From Paenibacillus typhae (GTDB lineage: Bacteria; Bacillota; Bacilli; Paenibacillales; Paenibacillaceae), in assembly GCF_900099765.1 (NCBI RefSeq), contig NZ_FNDX01000008.1:124001-188000 (forward strand): DNA of 64,000 nt, read 5' to 3'. The notes beneath the pieces were generated by a model. The model worked only from the letters and a program-made list of their open reading frames with translations. It had not been told where the DNA came from and ran no database searches. How positions within the stretch are numbered: the stretch's first letter is position 1; every line of letters starts with the position of its first letter. Below are positions 53,439 to 61,476 of this stretch, piece after piece. The position numbers were made by a program, and so were the translations under genes.

Positions 53439-54323
53439 TTATTCCTCTTCCTGCAGCTGCCGGAGCACGATCAGCTCCACCCGGCGGTTTCTCTGGCGTC
53501 CCTCGGCGGTAGCATTGTCATAAGCAGGCCGGGTGTCGGCATATCCCGCATACTGAAAGGTTCTGGGATCAAGCCCTTCGCTGTCCAGGAAAAAACGCAG
53601 AACTGAAAGCGCGCGCGCCCCCGAAAGATCCCAGTTGTCGTTATACTGTGAGCCGGCAGATACAGGTGTATTATCAGTATGGCCCTCGATGCTGATGGAT
53701 GCGCCTATGCCGCTGAATAAACCCGAGAGCTGCCGGAGCGCCGGAAAAGCAGGCGGCTTCAGCTCAGCCCGGCCGACATCGAACAGAAAGCGGTCGCTGA
53801 GCGTAATGGCAATGCCCTGCGGCTTGTCCGCCACAAAGATCTGGTCGCCAAGATTATTGTCCTCAACATAAGCTGTAATTACATCCATGAGCGCATTAAG
53901 CTTGGCTTCCTGTTCGCGGAAAGCAAGCTCGCGCGCTGACGGCGGTTCATTCCCGTCCTGTTCTTCTGCCGAAGGTGCTTCACCAGTACCGCTGCCCGCA
54001 TTGCCAGTTCCTCCGTTTCCGGAATCACTTACCCCATTCCCGCTGCCATCGTTTTGCCCGCCTGCGGAAGGAGGGTCCTGGATTCCATTCTCTCCGTCCA
54101 GTATACCGCTTCCTCCATCCAGTACAGGGTTGCCGCTCCGGAACGTTTCAGACAGTGAGCCTGTTACAATCCTGTATTTCTCGGTATCCAGACTGCTCAT
54201 CGCATACATAACGACGAAAAAAATCAGCAGCAGCGTAATCAGATCCGCATAGGTAATCATCCAGCGGTCCCGGGGCTCGTGCTGTCCATCCGCTTTGCGG
54301 GTGCGCCGGTTCCTCTGCTTCAT
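53439..54323 (-). CDS. motB: Flagellar stator protein MotB-like (OmpA family)
   Basis: A 294-residue stator subunit. A basic N-terminus is followed by the single helix WMITYADLITLLLIFFVVMYAMS with the ion-carrying Asp27. The C-terminal OmpA/peptidoglycan-binding domain (~180-290) has EGHTDNTPV and GARALSVLRFFLDSEG. Between them lies an unusual Gly/Ser/Asn/Glu-rich linker (~65-130). Whether the pair uses protons (MotAB) or sodium (MotPS) cannot be settled by eye. The start overlaps motA by four bases. Confidence 0.9.
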   Translation of the reverse strand: MKQRNRRTRKADGQHEPRDRWMITYADLITLLLIFFVVMYAMSSLDTEKYRIVTGSLSETFRSGNPVLDGGSGILDGENGIQDPPSAGGQNDGSGNGVSDSGNGGTGNAGSGTGEAPSAEEQDGNEPPSARELAFREQEAKLNALMDVITAYVEDNNLGDQIFVADKPQGIAITLSDRFLFDVGRAELKPPAFPALRQLSGLFSGIGASISIEGHTDNTPVSAGSQYNDNWDLSGARALSVLRFFLDSEGLDPRTFQYAGYADTRPAYDNATAEGRQRNRRVELIVLRQLQEEE

Positions 54324-55099
54324 GACAGGCCTCTGAAGGATCTCTCTATATAGGGTGAATCTGCGATAAAGGAGCCCAGCTTCTTGCGCACCAGATGCGG
54401 AGGATCACCATTCTGCAGGGACAGTATGCCGACCAGCAGCATCTCCATGCTGCTTAGCTCTGCACTGGCGCGGGATTTGATTTTGGAGGCGATGGGTAAA
54501 AAGATTAGATTGGCGCTGGCTACACCATACAGTGTCGCTGTAAAAGCGACTGCGATGGATGAACCAAGACCTGACGGATCGGAAAGGCTACTGAGCACAT
54601 GAATAAGTCCCATGACGGTTCCGATAATCCCCATGGTCGGGGCGTACCCGCCTGCAGCTTCAAAAATTTTGGCATAACCTTCATATTTCAGCTCTTTGGC
54701 ATCCATATCCAGCTCCAGAATCTGGCGTACCTGGTCCGGATCGGTGCCGTCGACGATAAGCAGCAGCCCTTCACGGGTAAAGGGATCGGGATGCTCCTCC
54801 GCCTGCTTTTCCAGTGCAAGAACACCGCCCCTCCGTGTAATGGCTGCCATCGAGATCAGCTCCTGGGCCTTATCTAAATTGGTATCAGGCTGTCTGCCAA
54901 AAGCCAGGCGCAGCGCAGCGGGAACAGAGCGCAGTCTGGAGGCGGGAAAGCTGATCAGCACCGCAGCCAGCGTACCTCCGAATACAATCAGGGCGGCGTT
55001 TGGCTGAAGCAGTCCTGACAGGTTGCCGCCTTCCCAGAAAAAACCGCCGATAAGCGCGGCCAGTCCGGCCAGGAGGCCGATGATTGAGGTAATATCCAT
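54320..55099 (-). CDS. motA: Flagellar stator protein MotA-like
   Basis: A 259-residue stator subunit with four helices: two N-terminal (~1-22, 32-52), a cytosolic loop with the charged residues that press on FliG, and two C-terminal helices (GGYAPTMGIIGTVMGLIHVL, ~190-210). PTMGIIGTVMGL is the family signature. MDITSIIGLLAGL...EGGN at the start resembles both MotA and MotP. Coupled to motB. Confidence 0.9.
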   Translation of the reverse strand: MDITSIIGLLAGLAALIGGFFWEGGNLSGLLQPNAALIVFGGTLAAVLISFPASRLRSVPAALRLAFGRQPDTNLDKAQELISMAAITRRGGVLALEKQAEEHPDPFTREGLLLIVDGTDPDQVRQILELDMDAKELKYEGYAKIFEAAGGYAPTMGIIGTVMGLIHVLSSLSDPSGLGSSIAVAFTATLYGVASANLIFLPIASKIKSRASAELSSMEMLLVGILSLQNGDPPHLVRKKLGSFIADSPYIERSFRGLS

Positions 55100-55134
55100 A
55101 GGATCAGTCTCCTTAGATTTCTATATAATATGGT

Positions 55135-55163
55135 TTGCATCCATGTAGGCAACACTGTATAAT
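55135..55163 (+). promoter_or_regulatory. Likely uvrB promoter
   Basis: TTGCAT (55135-55140), exact 17-bp spacer, perfect TATAAT (55158-55163). A LexA-like box begins six bases after the -10. The leader to uvrB would be about 105 bases. Confidence 0.55.
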
Positions 55164-55168
55164 AAACG

Positions 55169-55182
55169 GGAACACGCATTCT
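55169..55182 (+). promoter_or_regulatory. Candidate LexA (DinR) SOS box of uvrB
   Basis: GGAACACGCATTCT fits the Gram-positive SOS box (core GAAC-N4-GTTC) with one core mismatch (ATTC for GTTC). It covers the expected transcription start of uvrB, where LexA would block initiation. uvrBA is an SOS operon in Bacillus, which supports the call. Confidence 0.5.
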
Positions 55183-55277
55183 TATCTTCCATATTTTTAA
55201 ACGGTATGGGATTAGCGCAAACAGACCACAATTATAGTATATTAATATATTTTAGACGATAGAGGGGAGACGGGCAA

Positions 55278-57269
55278 ATGAGTGATATTGTCGTCAGTAC
55301 GAAGACTTTTAAACTGGAGTCCGAGTATACACCCCAGGGCGATCAGCCTCATGCCATAGAAGAATTAGTGAACGGCATCCGGCAGGGCAAGAAACACCAG
55401 ACGCTGCTGGGAGCAACGGGTACAGGCAAGACCTTTACCATTGCACAAATGATTTCCAAGCTTAACCGTCCTACGCTGGTTATTGCGCATAACAAGACGC
55501 TTGCTGCACAGCTTGCCAGTGAGTTCAAGGAGTTTTTTCCAAGCAATTCCGTCGATTACTTCGTCAGTTACTACGATTACTACCAGCCCGAAGCCTACAT
55601 TCCCTCCTCCGACACTTACATCGAGAAAGATTCCAGCATTAATGAAGAGATAGATAAGCTGCGCCACTCGGCAACGAGCTCTTTGTTTGAACGGCGTGAC
55701 GTTATTATTGTGGCAAGCGTATCGTGTATTTACGGTCTCGGATCGCCGCAGGAATACGGTAGCCTTCTGCTCTCCTTACGTGTCGGAATGGAGAAGCCGC
55801 GCAACCAGATTCTGAGCCGGCTGGTGGATATCCAGTACCAGCGCAATGATATGAACTTCGTGCGCGGTACCTTCCGCGTACGCGGTGATGTCATCGAAAT
55901 CTTCCCGGCTTCCCAGGGCGAGCACGCCATCCGGGTTGAGCTGTTCGGGGATGAGATTGAACGGATCACCGAAATTGATGTGCTGACCGGGGAGCTGATC
56001 GGCGAGCGCGATCATATTGCGATTTTTCCGGCCTCTCACTTTGTTACCCAGGAAGAGACGATGCGAGTCGCCCTGGTCAATATTGAGCGGGAGCTGGAGG
56101 AGCGTCTGGCCGTTCTGCGGGATGCAGGCAAGCTGCTTGAGGCGCAGCGGCTGGAACAGCGGACACGCTACGATATTGAGATGATGAAGGAGGTCGGCTT
56201 CTGCTCCGGGATCGAGAACTATTCAGGGCCGCTGACCTTCCGTGAACCGGGAGCTACCCCGTACACGCTGCTGGATTACTTCCCGGACGACATGCTGATT
56301 GTAATTGATGAGTCCCATGTAACGCTGCCGCAGATCCGGGCCATGTATAACGGTGACCGGGCGCGTAAGACCGTACTTGTTGAGCACGGCTTCCGCCTGC
56401 CGTCTGCGCTGGATAACCGGCCGCTGCAGTTTGAGGAGTTCGAAGACAAGGTGAACCAGATTGTGTACGTCTCGGCAACGCCGGGGCCTTACGAAATGGA
56501 ACATTGCGAGACAATGGTACAGCAGATCATCCGGCCTACCGGCCTGCTCGATCCTATTATCGAGGTCCGGCCGACGGAAGGCCAGATCGATGATCTGATC
56601 AATGAGATCCGTGAACGTGTAGCACGGGACGAACGGGTACTAGTGACCACGCTGACCAAGAAGATGTCGGAGGATCTGACCGATTACTTCAAGGAAATCG
56701 GCATCAAGGTCCGCTATATGCACTCCGACATCAAGACGCTCGAACGGATGGCCATCCTGCGCGATCTCCGGCTCGGTACGTTCCATGTCCTTGTGGGTAT
56801 TAACTTGTTAAGAGAGGGTCTCGACCTTCCCGAAGTATCTCTGGTTGCTATTCTTGACGCTGATAAGGAGGGCTTCCTCCGTTCGGAGCGTTCCCTGATC
56901 CAGACAATCGGCCGTGCGGCCCGTAACTCGGGCGGCCGGGTCATTATGTACGGGGACCGTATTACCGAGTCGATGGAGAAGGCCATCAGTGAAACCGAGC
57001 GCCGCCGCGCCATTCAGATCGCTTATAACGAGAAGCACGGTATTACACCAACGACGATCAACAAGAAGGTCCGTGAGATCATCGAGGCCACCAAGGTGGC
57101 CGAATCCAAGGCCGAGTACCTCACCGGTGCCGGAGGCAAGCTGAGCAAGAAAGACAAGCAGAGCCTGATGCAGCGTCTGGAGGCAGAGATGAAGGACGCC
57201 GCCAAGAACCTGCAATTCGAGCGCGCCGCTGAGCTGCGCGACGCATTGCTGGAGCTGCGCGCCGAGTAA
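55278..57269 (+). CDS. uvrB: Excinuclease ABC subunit B
   Basis: The 663-residue damage-verification helicase of nucleotide excision repair. Walker A is [12 protein letters not shown]. The DNA-inserting beta-hairpin region [13 protein letters not shown], the DESH box ([11 protein letters not shown]), helicase motifs VSATPGPYE and [10 protein letters not shown], and the C-terminal UVR domain (~625-663) that contacts UvrC are all visible. GAGGGGAG precedes the ATG. In Bacillus uvrB and uvrA are nearly adjacent; here uvrB has its own terminator and 604 bp separate them. Confidence 0.98.
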   Translation: MSDIVVSTKTFKLESEYTPQGDQPHAIEELVNGIRQGKKHQTLLGATGTGKTFTIAQMISKLNRPTLVIAHNKTLAAQLASEFKEFFPSNSVDYFVSYYDYYQPEAYIPSSDTYIEKDSSINEEIDKLRHSATSSLFERRDVIIVASVSCIYGLGSPQEYGSLLLSLRVGMEKPRNQILSRLVDIQYQRNDMNFVRGTFRVRGDVIEIFPASQGEHAIRVELFGDEIERITEIDVLTGELIGERDHIAIFPASHFVTQEETMRVALVNIERELEERLAVLRDAGKLLEAQRLEQRTRYDIEMMKEVGFCSGIENYSGPLTFREPGATPYTLLDYFPDDMLIVIDESHVTLPQIRAMYNGDRARKTVLVEHGFRLPSALDNRPLQFEEFEDKVNQIVYVSATPGPYEMEHCETMVQQIIRPTGLLDPIIEVRPTEGQIDDLINEIRERVARDERVLVTTLTKKMSEDLTDYFKEIGIKVRYMHSDIKTLERMAILRDLRLGTFHVLVGINLLREGLDLPEVSLVAILDADKEGFLRSERSLIQTIGRAARNSGGRVIMYGDRITESMEKAISETERRRAIQIAYNEKHGITPTTINKKVREIIEATKVAESKAEYLTGAGGKLSKKDKQSLMQRLEAEMKDAAKNLQFERAAELRDALLELRAE

Positions 57270-57289
57270 GGTCACACCACGTATTCAAC

Positions 57290-57318
57290 AGAACGGCTCT
57301 TTCCCGGCCGTTCTTTTT
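57290..57318 (+). terminator. Terminator after uvrB
   Basis: AGAACGGC (57290-57297) pairs with GCCGTTCT (57307-57314), followed by a run of five Ts. It should reduce read-through into uvrA, so uvrA may need its own promoter within the repeat region. Confidence 0.75.
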
Positions 57319-57352
57319 AGATAAGCAGAACACATTAATGCGCTATGTATTT

Positions 57353-57469
57353 GCGCATCCCGAAGGGACAGCTCCGCAGTTGAAGCTCTTGGCGCATTCC
57401 GGAGGAACAGCCCTGCAGTTAAGGTGCTTTGCGCATTCCGAAGGAACAGCCCCCGGAGCGCCTAAAGTT
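57353..57469 (+). repeat. Three 39-bp tandem units upstream of uvrA
   Basis: Units begin at 57353, 57392 and 57431 with GCGCAT(C/T)CCG(A/G)AGG(G/A)ACAGC, followed by variable GCAGTT(G)AAG-type sequence. Spacing is exactly 39 bp. The third unit grades into the first 212-bp unit, which begins with the same AAGGAACAGC words. Confidence 0.75.
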
Positions 57470-57864
57470 CAAGCGGTCCCGCAGGGACAAGCAATCCCAG
57501 CACCGCAGTAACTAAGTCCGGCTAACCCGGCTCCCTTGCCAACCTTGCGGGTGTCCAGAGGGTGCAACCCTTGGGGCCCTCCCTTGGCTAAGGGAGGGTT
57601 TGGGAGGGATCGAAAATGTTTTCCCAAAATATTTCCGCATTTTATATTTTGGAAGGAACAGCCCCCCGGAGCGCCGAAGTTCCAGCGGTCCCGCAGGGAC
57701 AAGCGATCCCAGCACCGCAGTAACTAAGTCCGGCTAACCCAACTCCCTCGCCAAACCTTGCGGGTGTCCAGAGGGTGCAACCCTTGGGGCCCTCCCTTGG
57801 CAAGGGAGGGTTTGGGAGGGATCGAAAATGTTTTCCCAAAATATTTCCGCATTTAAAATTGGAG
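57441..57864 (+). repeat. Two 212-bp near-identical tandem units upstream of uvrA
   Basis: Unit 1 is 57441-57652 and unit 2 is 57653-57864. Each contains GTCCCGCAGGGAC, a GC-rich hairpin CCCTCCCTTGGC/AAGGGAGGG, GGGAGGGATCGAAAATGTTTTC (a palindrome GAAAATGTTTTC) and CCCAAAATATTTCCGCATTT. Differences are scattered single bases and small indels. Unit 2 ends where the uvrA ribosome site begins. Unit 1 ends with a similar TTTTGGAAGG, suggesting the duplicated block once included that site. Confidence 0.88.
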
Positions 57865-57873
57865 GTTTTACCG

Positions 57874-60750
57874 TTGGCGAACGAAAACATAATCATCAAA
57901 GGCGCGCGAGCGCACAATCTCAAGAACATCGACGTAACGATCCCGCGGGACCGCTTCGTTGTGCTGACGGGACTTAGCGGCTCCGGCAAATCATCGCTGG
58001 CGTTCGATACGATCTATGCCGAAGGACAACGGCGTTACGTGGAGTCTCTTTCCGCGTATGCCCGCCAGTTCCTCGGCCAGATGGAGAAGCCGGATGTCGA
58101 TTCCATCGACGGCCTGTCCCCGGCAATTTCAATTGACCAGAAGACAACCAGCCGCAACCCGCGTTCGACGGTGGGAACAGTAACCGAAATCTATGATTAC
58201 CTGCGCCTGCTGTTTGCCCGGATCGGCCGTCCGCATTGCCCGGATCACGGTATCGAGATTACCTCGCAGACCGTTGAGCAGATGGTGGACCGGATTATGC
58301 AGTATCCGGAGAAGACCCGGCTGCAAATCCTAGCCCCGGTTATTTCTGGCCGCAAAGGCGAGCATAAAGGACTGTTCAGCGACATTTCCAAGCAGGGCTT
58401 TGTCCGCGTACGGGTGGATGGAGAGCTGCGTGAGGTTACAGAAGAAATTGAGCTGGAAAAAAATAAAAAGCATACCATCGAGGTCGTCGTCGACCGTATC
58501 GTCATCAAGGACGATGTGCAGACCCGGCTGACCGATTCCCTTGAAACAGCGCTCAAGCTGTCCGGCGGCCAGATTCTGGTCGATATTATCGGCCAGGAGG
58601 AGCTGCTGTTCAGCTCGAATTTTGCTTGCCCGGTGTGCGGCTTCAGCATCGAGGAGCTGGCTCCGCGGATGTTCTCCTTCAACAGTCCTTTCGGGGCTTG
58701 CCCTGAATGTGACGGACTTGGAGTAAACATGGTAGTAGACCCGGACCTGCTGATTCCTGACCCGGAGAAGTCAGTGGAGGACGGTGCCTTTCTGGCCTGG
58801 ACAGGCAGCACCTCCAACTACTACCCGCAGTTTCTGAAATCGGTCTGTGAGCATTTCAAGATTCCCCAGAACGTGCCGGTTAGCACGCTGACGCCGGAGC
58901 AGATGAACAAGCTGCTGTACGGCACAGGCAGCGAGAAGATCCGCTTCCGGTATGAAAATGATTTTGGCCAGAAGAAGGATGCGCTTGTTGCCTTCGAGGG
59001 GATTATACCGAACCTGGAACGGCGCTACCGGGATACTGCATCTGAAGGAATCCGCGAGTTTATCGAAGGCTTCATGAGCGCCAAGCCTTGTCATGTATGT
59101 AAAGGTAAACGCCTGAAGAAGGAAATCCTTGCAGTAACCATTAACGACCGGAATGTGGCGGATGTTACAGACCTGTCCATCGGGGACTGCCAGGAGTTCT
59201 TCGGAAGCCTTGTACTGAATGAAAAAGAAACAGCCATCGCCCACCTGATCCTCAAGGAGATCAGCAGCCGGCTTGGCTTCCTGGTTAATGTCGGCCTGAA
59301 CTATCTGACGCTCAGCCGTGCAGCCGGTTCACTCTCCGGGGGGGAAGCGCAGCGGATCAGGCTGGCAACCCAGATCGGCTCCAGTCTGATGGGCGTCCTG
59401 TACATTCTGGATGAGCCGAGCATCGGCCTGCATCAGCGGGATAATGACCGGCTGATCTCCACTTTGGCCCATATGCGTGATCTCGGAAATACACTGATTG
59501 TAGTGGAGCATGACGAGGATACAATGATGGCTGCAGATTATATCATCGACATCGGCCCCGGCGCGGGGATTCATGGCGGCAGTGTAATTGCCCAGGGTAC
59601 GCCGCAGGAGATTATGAATGATCCGAATTCCCTCACCGGCGAATATCTCAGCGGGCGCAAGTTCATTCCGGTAACCTCCAAGCGGCGGGCTACGGATGAC
59701 CGCTGGATCGAAATCCGCGGCGCTAAAGAGAATAATCTGAAGAATGTTAATGTGAAGATCCCGCTGGGTGTGTTTACCGCAGTAACCGGGGTCTCCGGCT
59801 CCGGGAAGTCCTCACTGGTGAACGAGATTCTGTACAAGAGCCTTGCCCGCCAGCTGAACAGAGCCGTGAAGGTACGCCCGGGTCTGCATAAGGAAATCCG
59901 CGGCCTGGAGAATCTGGATAAGGTTATCGAGATCGACCAGTCGCCGATCGGGCGCACTCCGAGATCCAACCCGGCTACTTATACCGGCGTATTCGATGAT
60001 ATCCGCGACCTGTTCTCGAAGACCAACGAAGCTAAGGTGCGCGGCTTCCAGAAGGGACGCTTCAGCTTCAACGTCAAGGGCGGCCGCTGTGAGGCCTGCC
60101 GCGGGGACGGGATTATTAAGATTGAAATGCACTTCCTGCCGGATGTCTACGTGCCTTGCGAAGTATGCAAAGGCAAACGGTACAACCGGGAAACGCTGGA
60201 GGTCAAATATAAAGGCAAGAGCATTGCCGACGTATTGGAGATGACCGTAGAGGATGCAACGGAATTCTTCAAAAACATTCCGAAAATCCACCGTAAAATG
60301 CAGACCCTGCTGGATGTCGGACTCGGTTATATCAACATCGGCCAGCCTGGGACAACCCTGTCCGGCGGTGAGGCACAGCGTGTGAAGCTGGCTTCCGAGC
60401 TGTACCGCCGCAGCACAGGCAAGACGCTCTACATTCTGGATGAGCCGACAACCGGGCTGCACGTGGACGATATCGGCCGCTTGCTGGAGGTATTACACCG
60501 CCTGGTGGATTCCGGCGAATCCGTGCTGGTCATCGAGCATAACCTCGACGTCATCAAGACGGCAGACTATATCATTGATATGGGGCCGGAAGGCGGCAGC
60601 GGCGGCGGAACGGTACTGGCAACAGGCACACCGGAGAAGCTGATTACTGTCGAGGAGTCCTATACCGGCAGATACCTGAAGCCGATCCTGATCCGTGATA
60701 CCGAGCGGACAGAGGCATTACAGCTTCAGGAGTCTGAGACGACGGTATAG
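57874..60750 (+). CDS. uvrA: Excinuclease ABC subunit A
   Basis: The 958-residue DNA-damage sensor of nucleotide excision repair, a tandem ABC ATPase. Walker A motifs are [10 protein letters not shown] (~33-42) and [10 protein letters not shown] in the second half; signatures are LSGGEAQR in both. Zinc modules are CPVCGF...CPECDG and CEACRGDG...CEVCKGK. I start at TTG 57874 ([14 protein letters not shown]) because GGAGG (57861-57865) is eight bases upstream. The frame stays open upstream into the repeat to an ATG at 57775, but those residues are repeat-encoded and lack a ribosome site. Confidence 0.97.
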   Translation: MANENIIIKGARAHNLKNIDVTIPRDRFVVLTGLSGSGKSSLAFDTIYAEGQRRYVESLSAYARQFLGQMEKPDVDSIDGLSPAISIDQKTTSRNPRSTVGTVTEIYDYLRLLFARIGRPHCPDHGIEITSQTVEQMVDRIMQYPEKTRLQILAPVISGRKGEHKGLFSDISKQGFVRVRVDGELREVTEEIELEKNKKHTIEVVVDRIVIKDDVQTRLTDSLETALKLSGGQILVDIIGQEELLFSSNFACPVCGFSIEELAPRMFSFNSPFGACPECDGLGVNMVVDPDLLIPDPEKSVEDGAFLAWTGSTSNYYPQFLKSVCEHFKIPQNVPVSTLTPEQMNKLLYGTGSEKIRFRYENDFGQKKDALVAFEGIIPNLERRYRDTASEGIREFIEGFMSAKPCHVCKGKRLKKEILAVTINDRNVADVTDLSIGDCQEFFGSLVLNEKETAIAHLILKEISSRLGFLVNVGLNYLTLSRAAGSLSGGEAQRIRLATQIGSSLMGVLYILDEPSIGLHQRDNDRLISTLAHMRDLGNTLIVVEHDEDTMMAADYIIDIGPGAGIHGGSVIAQGTPQEIMNDPNSLTGEYLSGRKFIPVTSKRRATDDRWIEIRGAKENNLKNVNVKIPLGVFTAVTGVSGSGKSSLVNEILYKSLARQLNRAVKVRPGLHKEIRGLENLDKVIEIDQSPIGRTPRSNPATYTGVFDDIRDLFSKTNEAKVRGFQKGRFSFNVKGGRCEACRGDGIIKIEMHFLPDVYVPCEVCKGKRYNRETLEVKYKGKSIADVLEMTVEDATEFFKNIPKIHRKMQTLLDVGLGYINIGQPGTTLSGGEAQRVKLASELYRRSTGKTLYILDEPTTGLHVDDIGRLLEVLHRLVDSGESVLVIEHNLDVIKTADYIIDMGPEGGSGGGTVLATGTPEKLITVEESYTGRYLKPILIRDTERTEALQLQESETTV

Positions 60751-60819
60751 AGCGGAGCAGCGGTTTTCTTTTGCAGATGAAATACGTTGTACATTCGAGA
60801 TAAGATAGGCTGTAACACA

Positions 60820-60855
60820 GAACGCTGCAGACGGGTATCCGTTTGCGGCGTTCAA
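60820..60855 (+). terminator. Hairpin after uvrA, weak terminator
   Basis: GAACGCTGCAGACGG (60820-60834) pairs with CCGTTTGCGGCGTTC (60839-60853), loop GTAT. Only AATTAAG follows, with no clear T run, so termination may be inefficient. Confidence 0.5.
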
Positions 60856-61024
60856 TTAAGAAAATCACATTTATCACTAGATAAGAGCGCCGAATAATAA
60901 TTTTTTACAACAATTGCAGCTTTTTTAGCGATTTTCTATTGCGCCGGGCAATTGGTAGCGATAACATAAGGGTAGATATGGATTAGATGAACCTGCTTGT
61001 CAACCCTTTTGAGGAGGTAATGCC

Positions 61025-61234
61025 ATGCTGCTGGCAGAAGCTGCTGTGCAAGAACCGTCTAAATTTCATACCTTTGATCTCTTTATGATTGCCTTTACCA
61101 TTCTGATTTTTATCGGTGTCATCCGTCTGCTCCGCGCTCCCCAGAAAAATAAATTTGCAATCGCTTTTGGTGTAGTCAGCCTGCTCGTGTTTGCCGTTTC
61201 GGATTATGCGATGATTATGAACTGGCTGAGCTGA
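61025..61234 (+). CDS. Small two-helix membrane protein, function unknown
   Basis: A 69-residue protein with a polar N-terminus (~1-17) and two hydrophobic helices (FMIAFTILIFIGVIRLL and FAIAFGVVSLLVFAVSD) joined by a basic loop (RAPQKNK). A strong GAGGAGGT lies eight bases before the ATG and a terminator follows, so it is a real single-gene unit. It may belong to the small DUF2759-type proteins, but I am not sure. Confidence 0.75.
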   Translation: MLLAEAAVQEPSKFHTFDLFMIAFTILIFIGVIRLLRAPQKNKFAIAFGVVSLLVFAVSDYAMIMNWLS

Positions 61235-61292
61235 GCTTAGAGGGTACGAGACTCGATGATGTTTGTTCAAACTTCATAATGTGCACAAGCCT

Positions 61293-61337
61293 AAGACTCC
61301 TTTTAACGCTGCCAGCGTGGATAAAGGTGTCTTTTTA
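61293..61337 (+). terminator. Terminator after the small membrane-protein gene
   Basis: AAGAC-CCTTT-ACGCT pairs with AGCGT-AAAGG-GTCTT with small internal mismatches, followed by a T run. Confidence 0.75.
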
Positions 61338-61476
61338 ATATATTTGACATGAATCAGCTCTGATTCTTCCAAGATAAATGTTGGCAAACGGATGGCGTAC
61401 AGATGTGATATTTGATACAATTAATAAGTTAAAGGTTTGGAAATGACCCGCAAAACAGCGGTTTGGGAGGATATAA

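Larger units (their letters stand above)
57270..57873 (+). other. uvrB-uvrA gap filled with tandem repeats (no gene)
   Basis: 604 bp without a credible gene: terminator (57290-57318), three 39-bp units (57353-57469), then two 212-bp units (57441-57864) ending at the uvrA ribosome site. Open frames across it are repetitive, have no ribosome sites and differ between copies. Confidence 0.8.

Noticed and set aside
57353-57864. CRISPR-like array upstream of uvrA
   Set aside because: The repeats are contiguous tandem units of 39 and 212 bp, with no short repeat/unique spacer alternation and no cas genes nearby.
57536-57873. Open reading frames through the 212-bp repeats, including an upstream extension of uvrA to an ATG at 57775
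   Set aside because: The predicted peptides merely translate the repeat, lack ribosome sites, and the uvrA family start ([14 protein letters not shown]) fits TTG 57874 with GGAGG eight bases before it.
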